Assembly (NCBI RefSeq): GCF_009857505.1
Contig: NZ_WWCP01000004.1
Coordinates: forward strand, 62,001-126,000
Source of the DNA: Duganella lactea
Lineage (GTDB): Bacteria; Pseudomonadota; Gammaproteobacteria; Burkholderiales; Burkholderiaceae_D
Length of the DNA: 64,000 bases
Direction of reading: 5' to 3'
A model generated the notes under the pieces. The model worked only from the letters and a program-made list of their open reading frames with translations, did no database searches and had not been told where the DNA came from. Within the stretch, counting starts at the first letter, position 1, and each line of letters begins with the position of its first letter. The translations under genes were made by a program, and so were the position numbers. Positions 9,029 through 19,957 of this stretch are shown piece after piece.

Positions 9029-10237
9029 ATGAACCCACTTCTCGACAAGCTGCACCCCTATCCGTTTGAAAAACTGCGTCTGCTGTTTGAGCAGGTGACG
9101 CCCAATCCGCAGTACACCGCCATCAGCCTGGGCATGGGTGAGCCCAAGCACCCGACGCCGAAGTTCATTCAGCAGTCGCTGATCGACAACCTCGGCGGCC
9201 TGGCAGTGTACCCGACCACCATCGGCACGCCCGAGCTGCGCAACGCGATCGCCGGCTGGCTGGAACGCCGCTACAACCTGCCCAAGCTGAACGCCGCCAC
9301 CCAGGTGCTGCCGGTGAACGGCTCGCGCGAGGCGTTGTTCGCGCTGGCGCAGGCGGTGATCGACAAGGACGCCGGATCGATCGTGGTGAGCCCGAATCCG
9401 TTTTACCAGATCTACGAAGGCGCCGCCTATCTGGCCGGCGCCGAGCCATATTTCGTCAACTCCGACCCGGCGCGCAACTTCGGCTGCGACTATGACAGCA
9501 TTCCGGAAGCGGTGTGGCAGCGTGTCGCCCTGCTGTTCGTCTGCTCGCCGGGCAACCCGACCGGCGCCGTACTGTCGCTGACCGACTGGGAACACCTGTT
9601 CGCGCTGTCGGAGCGCTACAACTTCGTCATCGCCGCCGACGAATGCTACTCCGAGATCTACCACGGCGACCAGCCGCCGCTGGGCGCCATGGAGGCGGCC
9701 CACCAACTGGGCCTGGCCACCATCGACCAGCCCTACGCGCGCCTGGTGGTGTTCAGCAGCCTGTCCAAGCGCTCCAACGTGCCGGGCATGCGCTCGGGCT
9801 TCGTGGCCGGCGACGCCGAGGTACTGAAAAAATTCCTGTTGTACCGCACCTATCACGGCGGCGCCATGAGCACCACCGTGCAGGCTGCGTCGATCGCGGC
9901 GTGGAACGACGAAACCCATGTCGAAGAAAACCGCGAACAATACCGCGCCAAGTTCAACGCCATCACGCCCCTGCTGAAGGAAGTGCTGGAAGTCGAGCTG
10001 CCGGACGCCAGCTTCTACCTGTGGGCGGACGTCAGCCGCACCGGCCTGTCGGACACCGAGTTCGCCCAGCGCCTTTACGCTGCATACAACGTCACCGTAC
10101 TGCCGGGCAGCTATCTGGCGCGCGAAGCGCACGGCGTCAACCCCGGCCGCAACCGCATCCGCATGGCGCTGGTCGCCGCGACGGCGGAAGGCCTGGAGGC
10201 GGCGCAACGCATCGTCCAATTCTGCAAGTCCCTTTAA
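9029..10237 (+). CDS. dapC: succinyldiaminopimelate transaminase
   Basis: The 402-residue fold-type I PLP aminotransferase converts N-succinyl-2-amino-6-ketopimelate and glutamate to N-succinyl-LL-diaminopimelate. The PLP lysine is Lys247 in [16 protein letters not shown], and the pocket motif [10 protein letters not shown] is present. The identification over other class I aminotransferases rests on the N-terminus ([16 protein letters not shown]) and on dapD lying 17 bases downstream. With dapD and dapE this covers the succinylase branch of lysine and peptidoglycan precursor synthesis. It is the first gene of a long rightward run. Confidence 0.93.
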   Translation: MNPLLDKLHPYPFEKLRLLFEQVTPNPQYTAISLGMGEPKHPTPKFIQQSLIDNLGGLAVYPTTIGTPELRNAIAGWLERRYNLPKLNAATQVLPVNGSREALFALAQAVIDKDAGSIVVSPNPFYQIYEGAAYLAGAEPYFVNSDPARNFGCDYDSIPEAVWQRVALLFVCSPGNPTGAVLSLTDWEHLFALSERYNFVIAADECYSEIYHGDQPPLGAMEAAHQLGLATIDQPYARLVVFSSLSKRSNVPGMRSGFVAGDAEVLKKFLLYRTYHGGAMSTTVQAASIAAWNDETHVEENREQYRAKFNAITPLLKEVLEVELPDASFYLWADVSRTGLSDTEFAQRLYAAYNVTVLPGSYLAREAHGVNPGRNRIRMALVAATAEGLEAAQRIVQFCKSL

Positions 10238-10254
10238 TAAATATCGAGTCCATC

Positions 10255-11082
10255 ATGAGCCAACAACTCCAGAACATCATCGAAACCGCCTGGGAAGACC
10301 GTGCGAACATCAACCCGGCCAACGGTTCGGCCGAACTGCGCGACGCCGTCAACCACGTGCTGGCCGGCCTGGACGCGGGCACCATCCGCGTTGCCGACAA
10401 GGCCACCGGCGCCTGGGTCGTCAACCAGTGGGTCAAGAAAGCCGTGCTGCTGTCGTTCCGACTGGAGAACAACGTGGTCCTGCCATCGGACGGCACCATG
10501 CAGTTCTACGACAAGGTACCGACCAAGTTCGCCAACTACACCGCCGACGATTTCGCCAAGGGCGGCTTCCGCGTGGTGCCGCCCGCCGTGGCGCGCCGCG
10601 GCTCCTTCATCGCCAAGAACGTGGTACTGATGCCTTCCTACGTCAACATCGGCGCCTACGTCGATGAAGGCGCGATGGTCGACACCTGGGCCACGGTCGG
10701 CTCGTGCGCGCAGATCGGCAAGAACGTCCATCTGTCGGGCGGCGTCGGCATCGGCGGCGTGCTGGAACCGATGCAGGCCAATCCGACCATCATCGAAGAC
10801 AACTGCTTCATCGGCGCCCGTTCGGAAATCGTCGAAGGCGTGATCGTCGAAGAGAACTCGGTGATCTCGATGGGCGTGTACATCGGCCAGTCGACCAAGA
10901 TCTACGACCGCGCCACCGGTGAAGTGAGCTATGGCCGCGTGCCATCGGGTTCGGTGGTGGTATCGGGTTCGCTGCCATCGGACGACGGCAAGTACTCGCT
11001 GTACTGCGCGGTGATCGTCAAGCGCGTGGACGCGCAGACCCGCTCGAAAACCAGCATCAACGAACTGCTGCGCGGCGTTTAA
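10255..11082 (+). CDS. dapD: 2,3,4,5-tetrahydropyridine-2,6-dicarboxylate N-succinyltransferase
   Basis: The 275-residue enzyme uses succinyl-CoA to open and succinylate tetrahydrodipicolinate, the step before DapC. The N-terminal part ([19 protein letters not shown]) is the helical domain. From about residue 105 it runs into left-handed beta-helix hexapeptide repeats with short I/V-G-x-x-A/S units, such as [18 protein letters not shown]. The length matches the family (about 275). The start at 10255 is the only sensible one, 17 bases after dapC. A strong hairpin follows the stop. Confidence 0.97.
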   Translation: MSQQLQNIIETAWEDRANINPANGSAELRDAVNHVLAGLDAGTIRVADKATGAWVVNQWVKKAVLLSFRLENNVVLPSDGTMQFYDKVPTKFANYTADDFAKGGFRVVPPAVARRGSFIAKNVVLMPSYVNIGAYVDEGAMVDTWATVGSCAQIGKNVHLSGGVGIGGVLEPMQANPTIIEDNCFIGARSEIVEGVIVEENSVISMGVYIGQSTKIYDRATGEVSYGRVPSGSVVVSGSLPSDDGKYSLYCAVIVKRVDAQTRSKTSINELLRGV

Positions 11083-11091
11083 CACCATCGC

Positions 11092-11142
11092 AAGCAGCCG
11101 CTCCGTCACTCCGGCTTGCGCCGGATGACGGAGTGCCTGCTT
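11092..11142. repeat. long inverted repeat (hairpin) between dapD and pilU
   Basis: A nearly perfect stem forms from CTCCGTCA-C-TCCGGC, loop TTGC, and GCCGGA-TGACGGAG (11101-11133). It is extended by AAGCAG pairing with CTGCTT across a 3x3 internal loop. The core resembles the REP-like hairpins common in Burkholderiales intergenic DNA. Only four T residues follow, so it may be an inefficient terminator, an mRNA-stabilising hairpin protecting dapCD, or a REP element. The pilU ribosome site (GAGGAG) starts right after it. Confidence 0.7.
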
Positions 11143-11156
11143 TTGAGGAGAACTGC

Positions 11157-12305
11157 ATGGCCATGGACCGCCTGTTCCAACTGATGAAGGACAAGAACGC
11201 GTCGGACATGTTCTTCGCCGTGAACTCCCCGGTTCACATCAAGATTAACGGCAACCTCATCCCGGTCAACCAGCAAAAGCTGGAGTCGGAAAACATCCAT
11301 GCCCTGCTGGCGCAAATCGCCACGCCGGAGCAGATGGACGAACTGGCCGGCACCAATGAATTGAACATGGGCGTGTCGGTACCCGCGCTGGGACGCTTCC
11401 GCCTGTCGGCTTTCAAGCAGCGCGGCACGATTTCCGCCGTGTTCCGCTTCGTGCCGGCGGTGATTCCGCCGCTGGCCGAGTTGCGGCTGCCGCCAGTGCT
11501 GTCGGAACTGATCATGGAAAAGCGCGGCCTGATGCTGCTGGTGGGCTCCACCGGCTCGGGCAAATCGACCACCATCGCCTCCATGCTGGATCACCGCAAC
11601 GCACTGCGTCCGGGGCACATTCTCACGCTCGAAGACCCAATCGAGTACCTGTTCCAGAACAAGCAATCCATCGTCAACCAGCGCGAGATCGGCAGCGATA
11701 CCAGCGACTTCGCCACCGCGCTGCGCAACGCCATGCGCCAGGCGCCGGACTGCATCCTGATCGGCGAGATCCGCGACAAGGAGACCATGGCGGCGGCGCT
11801 GGCCTACGCGCAGTCGGGCCACCTGGTGCTGGCGACGCTGCACGCCAATAACAGCTACAACGCCTTAAACCGCATCATCAGTTTCTATCCGATAGAAAAC
11901 CGCCCCGCCCTGCTGCAGGATCTGTCGAGCACCATCAGGGCGATCGTGTCGCAGCGGCTGGTACGCTCGGCGCATGGCGGCACGCGCGCGGCGGCGGTGG
12001 AAGTGATGGTCAACACGCGCCTGATCGCCGACCTGATTGAAAAAGGCGAGATTGGCCAGATCAAGGAGGCGATCGAGAAAAGCCTGTCGCCCGGCTCGCA
12101 ATCGTTCGAGCAGGCCTTGCTCAAGCTGGTGCAGGACGGTCAGGTGGCCCAGGACGAGGCGCTGGCCAACGCCGATTCCGCCAGCAATCTACTGTGGCTG
12201 TTGAATAATGGACCGGACAGCCAGCGCGCCACCGCACCGCCGGCCGCGCCGGTCGCGCCGCCGGCGGGCGAGGTGCGCTTCACCGAGTTCAAGCTGGACG
12301 TCTAG
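11157..12305 (+). CDS. pilU: type IV pilus retraction ATPase of the PilT/PilU family
   Basis: The 382-residue hexameric ATPase has an N-terminal PAS-like domain (MDRLFQLMKDKNASDMFF), Walker A GSTGSGKST near residue 135, the Asp box, Walker B DCILIGEIRD near 200 and the His box GHLVLATLHANNS. These ATPases power pilus retraction from the cytoplasmic side of the inner membrane. Length, N-terminal sequence and C-terminal extension fit PilU better than PilT. The partner pilT, often adjacent, is not in this window. The ATG at 11157 follows GAGGAG; the second ATG at 11163 is possible. The gene sits inside the dap run, next to a c-di-GMP phosphodiesterase. Confidence 0.85.
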   Translation: MAMDRLFQLMKDKNASDMFFAVNSPVHIKINGNLIPVNQQKLESENIHALLAQIATPEQMDELAGTNELNMGVSVPALGRFRLSAFKQRGTISAVFRFVPAVIPPLAELRLPPVLSELIMEKRGLMLLVGSTGSGKSTTIASMLDHRNALRPGHILTLEDPIEYLFQNKQSIVNQREIGSDTSDFATALRNAMRQAPDCILIGEIRDKETMAAALAYAQSGHLVLATLHANNSYNALNRIISFYPIENRPALLQDLSSTIRAIVSQRLVRSAHGGTRAAAVEVMVNTRLIADLIEKGEIGQIKEAIEKSLSPGSQSFEQALLKLVQDGQVAQDEALANADSASNLLWLLNNGPDSQRATAPPAAPVAPPAGEVRFTEFKLDV

Positions 12306-12326
12306 ACGCCGCTCGCCGCCGCCACG

Positions 12327-14564
12327 ATGAATGCCTCGATCCAATCCTACATCCTGTTCTCGCTGGTCGCAGACCTGAGCCTGTGCGTGGTGCTGTTACT
12401 GGTCTGGCTGCGCCAGCGCAACGAATGGCAGGCGCTGTTCTGGGCAGCCAGCCAGCTGGCGCTGTCGCTCGGCACGGTCGCGGCCTACCTCGGGCCGGAC
12501 AACTGGTTGCGGCCTTTGCTGACCTCCGCCACGCTGACCGTGGCGGTCGGCGGCATCTGGGCCGGGGCCGAATATTTTCGCGGCACGCTGCAGCGCAAGG
12601 TGTTGCGGCCAGCGCTGCTGGCGGGCCTCGCCGGCTGGGCTGCGCTGTACGCCGGCTGGCTGGCCTACCCCGGGTCGCTGCGGGACAGCACCGCCGCGCT
12701 ACTCGGCCTGACCATGCTGTGGGCCGGCGTGCGGCTCAGCGTCCGGCGCAGCTACTATCTGCCACTGGGCCTGATCCTGCTGGCGCGCGGCGGCTTCAAT
12801 CTGCTGAACGCGATGTACGACCTGAATCTCGATCTGCAATTCTGGTTCGCCTATTCGGTGCTGATCAAGACGCTGACGATGCTGTGGGTGGTGGCGGCGG
12901 TCCAGGAGAAAATCCAGCGCCGTCACGCGCACACCCTCGACAGCATGACCAGCGGTCTGCTGCTGGTGGACCACCATGGCGTGGTGCGCGAAGCCAATCG
13001 GGTCGCCGCCCGGCTGCTGGACTGCGAGTCGGCGGTCGCACTGGTCGGCGGCCAGATTGGCGATCACCTGAGCGGCTCGCTGCGCGACCTGGTCGCCGAC
13101 TATCTGCGCGACCTGCGCGGCGCCGGCGCCTGTGTGCCACTCACCCGCAACATCCAGCTGCACCGGCAGGACGGCGTCACGGTGCCGCTGGACGTCATGC
13201 TGTCGGCGTATGAGGAAGGCGGACAGCCTTGCTGCATGCTGCAATTGATCGACGTCAGCGAGCGTCAGCAAAAAGACCAGCAGTTGTACCGCGCCGCGCA
13301 CTACGACCAGTTGACGGGCACCTTCAATCGCAGCGGCCTGCTGCAGCAACTGGAGCACTGCGAGGCCCCGTATGCGGTGCTGGTGGTCGACCTCGACCAA
13401 TTCCAGCGCATCAACGACTGCTTCGGCCGCGCCGTCGGCGACCAGTTGCTGCTGCAGGTCAGCGAGGGCCTGCGGCAGCAGCTGTCGCAGGGCGATCTGC
13501 TGGCGCGCCTGGGCGGCAACAAGTTCGCGCTGGTGCTGCACCAGCGCGTGCCGGGCAGCGTGCTGCCGCAGGCCGAGCTGCTGGCCGCGCGCCTGCCGCG
13601 CGCCATGCACGCCAACCTGGCGCAGCACGAGCAGCCGGTCGCGCTGTCGGCCAGCATCGGCATCGCCTGCCAGCCGGAACATGGCCGCGCCGCCGGCACG
13701 CTGCTCGATTTTGCCGCAACCGCGATGTACACCGTCAAGAAGACCGGGCGCGGCGCCTTCCGCGTGTTCGATCCGGCCATGAACCTTCAGGCCAGGGACG
13801 CGGTGCGGATCGACGCCGCGCTGCGCCAGGCGCTCAAGGCCGGCGAACTGCACCTGCTGTACCAGCCGATCGTCGCCACCGCCGACCGCCGCCTGCGCAA
13901 GGTCGAGGCGCTGGTGCGCTGGCATAGCCCGACGCTGGGCAGCGTGCCGCCGGACCGCTTCATCCCGGTGGCCGAGGAAAGCGGCCTGGTGGTCGAACTG
14001 GGCGCCTGGGTGCTGGGCGAAGCGTGCCGCCAACTGGCCGCCTGGGGGCCGGCGGCCGGCGCGCTGGCGGTCAGCGTCAACATCTCGCCACGGCAGCTGA
14101 CTGCGCCCGGATTCGCCGCCCAGGTGCGGCAACTGCTCGACAGCCACGGCATCGCGCCGCAGCGGCTGGAGCTGGAGTTGACCGAACGGGTGCTGATCGA
14201 CGAGGGCCAGCATACCCGCGAGGTGCTGGCCCACCTTAGCCAGATCGGTGTGCGCATCTCGCTGGACGATTTCGGCACCGGCTATTCGTCGCTGAGCTAC
14301 CTGACGCAGTTCCGCATCGACACGCTGAAGATCGACCGCTCCTTCATCACCGACATCGAACACTGCCCGCGCAGCACCAATCTGGTGACAACCATCGTCC
14401 GCATGGGCCTCAGCCTGGGCATGGAGCTGGTGGCCGAAGGGGTGGAGACGGCGGCGCAGGCCGAGGCGCTGGCGGAGATGGGCTGCCACTGCCTGCAAGG
14501 CTATGTGATTTCCCGGCCGGTGGCTGCGGACGCCGTGCCGGCCATGGTATCCTACGGGGCTTAA
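12327..14564 (+). CDS. membrane-bound PAS-GGDEF-EAL protein, likely c-di-GMP phosphodiesterase
   Basis: The 745-residue protein has six or seven hydrophobic helices (residues 1-195), a PAS domain (about 205-315), a GGDEF domain (about 325-485) and an EAL domain (about 495-740). The GGDEF signature is degenerate (GGNKF), so cyclase activity is unlikely. The EAL domain keeps EALVRW, the Asn of NISPRQL, ELTER, DDFGTGYSS, LKIDRSF and EGVET, all needed for metal-dependent cleavage of c-di-GMP. Together these indicate a phosphodiesterase with a regulatory GGDEF. It lies 21 bases after pilU, fitting a role in pilus or motility control, which is inference. Confidence 0.9.
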   Translation: MNASIQSYILFSLVADLSLCVVLLLVWLRQRNEWQALFWAASQLALSLGTVAAYLGPDNWLRPLLTSATLTVAVGGIWAGAEYFRGTLQRKVLRPALLAGLAGWAALYAGWLAYPGSLRDSTAALLGLTMLWAGVRLSVRRSYYLPLGLILLARGGFNLLNAMYDLNLDLQFWFAYSVLIKTLTMLWVVAAVQEKIQRRHAHTLDSMTSGLLLVDHHGVVREANRVAARLLDCESAVALVGGQIGDHLSGSLRDLVADYLRDLRGAGACVPLTRNIQLHRQDGVTVPLDVMLSAYEEGGQPCCMLQLIDVSERQQKDQQLYRAAHYDQLTGTFNRSGLLQQLEHCEAPYAVLVVDLDQFQRINDCFGRAVGDQLLLQVSEGLRQQLSQGDLLARLGGNKFALVLHQRVPGSVLPQAELLAARLPRAMHANLAQHEQPVALSASIGIACQPEHGRAAGTLLDFAATAMYTVKKTGRGAFRVFDPAMNLQARDAVRIDAALRQALKAGELHLLYQPIVATADRRLRKVEALVRWHSPTLGSVPPDRFIPVAEESGLVVELGAWVLGEACRQLAAWGPAAGALAVSVNISPRQLTAPGFAAQVRQLLDSHGIAPQRLELELTERVLIDEGQHTREVLAHLSQIGVRISLDDFGTGYSSLSYLTQFRIDTLKIDRSFITDIEHCPRSTNLVTTIVRMGLSLGMELVAEGVETAAQAEALAEMGCHCLQGYVISRPVAADAVPAMVSYGA

Positions 14565-14579
14565 CTTCCCCGACTTATC

Positions 14580-16068
<1,489 letters not shown>

Positions 16069-16074
16069 ACCGCC

Positions 16075-16962
16075 ATGAACACAACTCTTTTCACCACGCC
16101 GCGCGACCTGCTGCGCTACGCCGTCACCCGCTTCAATACCGCCCAGCTGTTCTTCGGCCATGGCAGCATGGAGGCGTTCGACGAGGCGGCCTATCTGATC
16201 CTGCACACGCTCAAGCTGCCGCTGGACCGCCTGGACCCGTTCCTGGACGCCCGGCTGCTGCCCGAGGAAGTGGCGTCGGTGCTGGCGGTGATCGAGCGCC
16301 GCGTGGTCGAGCGCATTCCGGCGGCCTACATCACCAACGAGGCGTGGCTGGGCACTTACAAGTTCTACGTCGACGAGCGCACCATCGTGCCGCGCTCCTT
16401 CATCGCCGAGCTGATTCCCGACTACTTCGCGCCGTGGGTCAACCAGCCCGAGAATGTGTCGAACATCCTGGAACTGTGCACCGGGTCCGGCTGCCTGGCG
16501 ATCATGATGGCGGACGCCTTCCCGGACGCGCGGGTCGACGCGGTCGACATCTCGGCCGACGCGCTGGAAGTAGCCAAACGCAACGTCGCCACCTACGAGC
16601 TGGAAGACCGCCTGACGCTGATCCACTCCGACCTGTACGCCAATGTGCCGGCCAAAAAGTATGACCTGATCATCACCAACCCGCCCTACGTCAACAGCGG
16701 CTCGATGAGCAAGCTGCCGATGGAATACCGCGCCGAACCCGAACTGGCGCTGGACGGCGGCAAGGACGGCATGGACCTGGTGCGTCGCATCGTCGCCGGC
16801 GCCGCCGAACGCCTGACCGACGACGGTCTGCTGATCGTCGAAATCGGCAATGAAAAAGAATTTGCCGAAGCCGCATTCGGTGAACTGGGCCTGACCTGGC
16901 TCACCACCAGCAACGGCGACGACATGGTCTTCCTGCTGACGGCCGACCAACTCAAACTGTAA
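16075..16962 (+). CDS. prmB: 50S ribosomal protein L3 N(5)-glutamine methyltransferase
   Basis: The 295-residue S-adenosylmethionine-dependent enzyme methylates a glutamine of ribosomal protein L3. A helical N-terminal domain (1-100) precedes a Rossmann domain with motif I LELCTGSGCLA near residue 140, an acidic loop DAVDIS and the glutamine-binding NPPY motif in ITNPPYVNSGSM. The NPPY loop followed by VNSGSM rather than the PrmC sequence supports PrmB. It follows dapE by 6 bases and precedes the ABC-F gene by 2 bases, so it is surely co-transcribed with them. Confidence 0.93.
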   Translation: MNTTLFTTPRDLLRYAVTRFNTAQLFFGHGSMEAFDEAAYLILHTLKLPLDRLDPFLDARLLPEEVASVLAVIERRVVERIPAAYITNEAWLGTYKFYVDERTIVPRSFIAELIPDYFAPWVNQPENVSNILELCTGSGCLAIMMADAFPDARVDAVDISADALEVAKRNVATYELEDRLTLIHSDLYANVPAKKYDLIITNPPYVNSGSMSKLPMEYRAEPELALDGGKDGMDLVRRIVAGAAERLTDDGLLIVEIGNEKEFAEAAFGELGLTWLTTSNGDDMVFLLTADQLKL

Positions 16963-16964
16963 AT

Positions 16965-18968
16965 ATGATCCGTTTTAATCAAGTAAGCCTGATGCGCGGC
17001 GTGAAGCCGCTGCTGGAACAAGTCGACGTCACCCTCAACCCCGGCGATAAAATCGGTCTGATCGGCGCCAACGGCGCCGGCAAATCCAGCCTGTTCGCCA
17101 TGATGCGCGGCGAGCTGCACCCGGACCAGGGCGACATCGACTTCCCGGCCAAATGGCGCGTCGCCTACGTGGCGCAGGAAACCCCGCCGCTGGAGCGCGC
17201 CGCCCTCGATTACGCCATCGACGGCGACGTCGGCCTGCGCAAGCTGGAAGCCGAACTGGCGCGCCTGGAGTCGGAACCCGAATCGACCGAGAACGGCATC
17301 GCCATGGGCGATATCTACGGCGCGCTGGCCGACGCCGACGCTTACACCGTGCAGTCGCGCGGCGAGCAGCTGTTGCTGGGCCTTGGCTTCACGCTCGACC
17401 AGATGCAGCAACCGGTGGCCAGCTTCTCCGGCGGCTGGCGCATGCGCCTGAATCTGGCGCAGGCGCTGATGTGCCCTTCCGACCTGCTGCTGCTCGATGA
17501 ACCGACCAACCACCTGGATCTGGACGCCATCATCTGGCTGGAAGACTGGCTCAAACGCTACACCGGCACACTGCTGATCATCTCCCACGACCGCGACTTC
17601 CTCGACGAAATCGTCAACGTCGTGGTGCACATCGACGAACGCAAGCTGAAACGCTATTCGGGCAACTACTCGGCCTTCGAACGTCAGCGCGCGGCGCAAA
17701 TGATACTGGCCGCCGGCGCACTGGAAAAACAACAGCGCAAGCGCGCCCACCTGGAATCTTTCGTCAACCGCTTCAAGGCGCAAGCGTCCAAGGCACGCCA
17801 GGCACAGAGCCGCATGAAGGCGCTGGCCAAGATGGAAGAACTGGCGCCACTGCGCGCCGCCGCCGAATTCTCGTTCGAGTTCCGCGAGCCGCTGAGCGCA
17901 CCGAACCCGCTGCTGGTGATGGACGACGTCAACGCCGGCTACCGCAGCGAGAACGACAAGACCGGCGAGATCACCGAGAAAACCATCGTCCGCGGCATCA
18001 ACTTCTCGCTGCAGACCGGCCAGCGTATCGGCCTGCTGGGGATTAACGGCGCCGGTAAATCGACGCTGATCAAGACCATCGCCGGCGAGCTGACGCCGCT
18101 GACCGGCGAATCGACCACCGGCAAGGGCCTGAACATCGGCTACTTCGCCCAGCACCAGGTGGAGATGCTGCGCCACGACGAATCGCCGCTGTGGCATCTG
18201 GCGAAGATCGCGCCGACCACGCGCGAGCAGGAACTGCGCAACTTCCTCGGCGGCTTCAACTTCCCCGGCACCATGGTCACCAGCCCGATCGCGCCGTTCT
18301 CCGGCGGCGAGAAGGCACGCCTGGCGCTGGCGTTGATCGTCTGGCAGCGCCCCAACCTGCTGCTGCTCGATGAACCGACCAATCACCTGGACCTGGAAAC
18401 CCGCGAGGCGCTGACCGAGGCGCTGGCGCAGTTCGAGGGCACGCTGGTGGTGGTGTCGCACGATCGCCACCTGCTGCGCGCCACCACCGACCAGTTCATC
18501 ATCGTCGCCGACGGCAAATTGCAGCCGTTCGACGGCGACCTGGATGACTACAAGGACTGGCTGTTCCAGACCAAGCTGGGGAAAGGCACCGACGTGCTGC
18601 CGGCGGCGGGCAAGGACAACAAGACCGACTTCCCGGTGCAGTCGCCGGTGGCGCCACCAAAACCCGTGGTGGCGGCGCCAGCTCCCAGCAAGGAGCAGAA
18701 ACGCCAGGAAGCGGAAGACCGCCAGCGCCTGTCGGCGCAGCGCAAACCGATCGAGCAAAAGATCAAGCGTCTCGACGAGCAGATCGCCAAGCTCACCGCG
18801 AAGAAGGCCGATGTGGATGTGCAACTGGGCGCGGAGTCGATCTACGACGCCGCCAACAAGGGCAAGCTCAAAGAGCTGCTGGCCGAGCAGGCCTATTGCG
18901 GCAAGGAGCTGGGCGAACTGGAAGAACAGTGGCTGCAGCTAAATGAGCAGCTGGAGGCGCTGGGCTAA
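16965..18968 (+). CDS. ABC-F family ATPase, YheS-like
   Basis: The 667-residue protein has two nucleotide-binding domains on one chain and no membrane segment. Walker A motifs are GANGAGKSS (first) and GINGAGKST (second), signature motifs SGGWRMR and SGGEKAR, and both halves have LLLLDEPTNHLDL. The two domains are joined by a helical linker (about residues 230-300, basic). A C-terminal coiled coil rich in Lys, Gln and Glu (about 570-667) resembles YheS. ABC-F proteins bind the ribosomal E site and help translation of difficult sequences. It is the last gene of the dap run and meets cheW tail to tail 4 bases later. Confidence 0.9.
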   Translation: MIRFNQVSLMRGVKPLLEQVDVTLNPGDKIGLIGANGAGKSSLFAMMRGELHPDQGDIDFPAKWRVAYVAQETPPLERAALDYAIDGDVGLRKLEAELARLESEPESTENGIAMGDIYGALADADAYTVQSRGEQLLLGLGFTLDQMQQPVASFSGGWRMRLNLAQALMCPSDLLLLDEPTNHLDLDAIIWLEDWLKRYTGTLLIISHDRDFLDEIVNVVVHIDERKLKRYSGNYSAFERQRAAQMILAAGALEKQQRKRAHLESFVNRFKAQASKARQAQSRMKALAKMEELAPLRAAAEFSFEFREPLSAPNPLLVMDDVNAGYRSENDKTGEITEKTIVRGINFSLQTGQRIGLLGINGAGKSTLIKTIAGELTPLTGESTTGKGLNIGYFAQHQVEMLRHDESPLWHLAKIAPTTREQELRNFLGGFNFPGTMVTSPIAPFSGGEKARLALALIVWQRPNLLLLDEPTNHLDLETREALTEALAQFEGTLVVVSHDRHLLRATTDQFIIVADGKLQPFDGDLDDYKDWLFQTKLGKGTDVLPAAGKDNKTDFPVQSPVAPPKPVVAAPAPSKEQKRQEAEDRQRLSAQRKPIEQKIKRLDEQIAKLTAKKADVDVQLGAESIYDAANKGKLKELLAEQAYCGKELGELEEQWLQLNEQLEALG

Positions 18969-18972
18969 GTCG

Positions 18973-19443
18973 TCAAGCCGCCTGGCGGGCGCCGAACTGC
19001 ACTTTGCGGATGGACATCAGCTTGTCGATGTCCACCACGATCAGCCGGCGCCCGTCCACTTCCCCCACGCCGATCAGATAGTCCACCGCCGCCGCGCCGA
19101 CCACCGGCTGGATCTGCGCCGGCGTCAGCGCGACGATATCGGTCACGCCGTCCACCACCATCCCCATCACGCAGTTCGACAGCTTGAGGATGATCACATC
19201 CGTCAGCGGATCGTGCTGCGGCGGACGTGGACCGAAAGCGACGCGCATGTCCACGATCGGCATGATCACGCCGCGCGACACCACCACGCCGCTGATGATC
19301 TCCCCGGCCGACGAAAAGCGCTCCAGCGCCTGCAAGGGGCGCAGCTCCTGCACCTTGGTGAAGTCCAGCGCGTAATCAAGTCCGCCCAGCCGGAAGACCA
19401 GGTACTGGCGCGCCTCGGCAGCAGGCATGTTCGGAGAAGCCAT
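18973..19443 (-). CDS. cheW: CheW-like chemotaxis coupling protein
   Basis: The 156-residue protein consists of one CheW domain (about 14-150), with the motifs ARQYLVFRLGGLDYALDF, GVIMPIVDMR and VVDGVTDIVAL. It would couple chemoreceptors to a CheA-type kinase in the cytoplasm. The ATG at 19443 has AAAGGA 6-8 bases upstream; in-frame ATGs at 19479 and 19497 lack this. No CheA gene lies in the window. The chemoreceptor at 846-2498 and the CheB-CheR fusion at 38235-40850 may be part of the same circuitry, but nothing in the sequence shows it. Confidence 0.88.
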   Translation of the reverse strand: MASPNMPAAEARQYLVFRLGGLDYALDFTKVQELRPLQALERFSSAGEIISGVVVSRGVIMPIVDMRVAFGPRPPQHDPLTDVIILKLSNCVMGMVVDGVTDIVALTPAQIQPVVGAAAVDYLIGVGEVDGRRLIVVDIDKLMSIRKVQFGARQAA

Positions 19444-19546
19444 AATGATCCTTTCGTTCGGGAGAACAGCAGTAGCCATCGTAACCGCGCGCCTCATGGC
19501 CAGCGTTGACAGGCGTCAACATTTCCCGGCGCCGCAGTGTGTTTGC

Positions 19547-19552
19547 TACAAT
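19547..19552 (+). promoter_or_regulatory. -10-like hexamer TACAAT, 6 bases before arfB
   Basis: TACAAT is separated from the ATG at 19559 by the six bases CGTTGA, and there is no ribosome binding site. This is the leaderless pattern also seen at 4804, 50224 and 59640. A TTGACA at 19506-19511 is too far upstream (35 bases) to serve as its -35. Confidence 0.4.
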
Positions 19553-19558
19553 CGTTGA

Positions 19559-19957
19559 ATGCACTACATGATCAATCCCGACGAAGTGGAATTCACCGCC
19601 ATCCGCGCCCAGGGGCCGGGCGGGCAGAATGTCAACAAGGTGTCGAACGCCGTGCATGTGCGCTTCGACATCGCCGCCTCGTCGCTGCCGGAGCAGATCA
19701 AGGAAAGGCTGGCCGCACTGCACGACAGCCGCATCACACGCGAGGGCGTGATCGTGATGAAGGCGCAGCAGTCGCGCAGCCTTGGCGCCAACAAGCAGGA
19801 CGCCTTGCGCCGGCTGCAGGAAATGGTCGATAGCGTGGCCGTGCCGCCCACCGTGCGCCGGCCCACCAAGCCCACCTACAGCTCCCAGCGCCGCCGCCTC
19901 GACGGCAAGGCCAAGGATGGCGAGCGCAAACAGATGCGCGGCAAGGTCGCGTTTTAA
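19559..19957 (+). CDS. arfB: ArfB (YaeJ-type) ribosome-rescue peptidyl-tRNA hydrolase
   Basis: The 132-residue protein has the class I release-factor GGQ loop near its N-terminus (GPGGQNVNK, residues 19-27) and a basic C-terminal tail (SSQRRRLDGKAKDGERKQMR) that would enter the empty mRNA channel. It hydrolyses the peptidyl-tRNA of stalled non-stop ribosomes. Length and the lack of codon-recognition domains separate it from RF1 and RF2. MHYM at 19559 or the Met at 19568 could be the start. It overlaps the convergent TauE-type gene by 4 bases. Confidence 0.93.
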   Translation: MHYMINPDEVEFTAIRAQGPGGQNVNKVSNAVHVRFDIAASSLPEQIKERLAALHDSRITREGVIVMKAQQSRSLGANKQDALRRLQEMVDSVAVPPTVRRPTKPTYSSQRRRLDGKAKDGERKQMRGKVAF

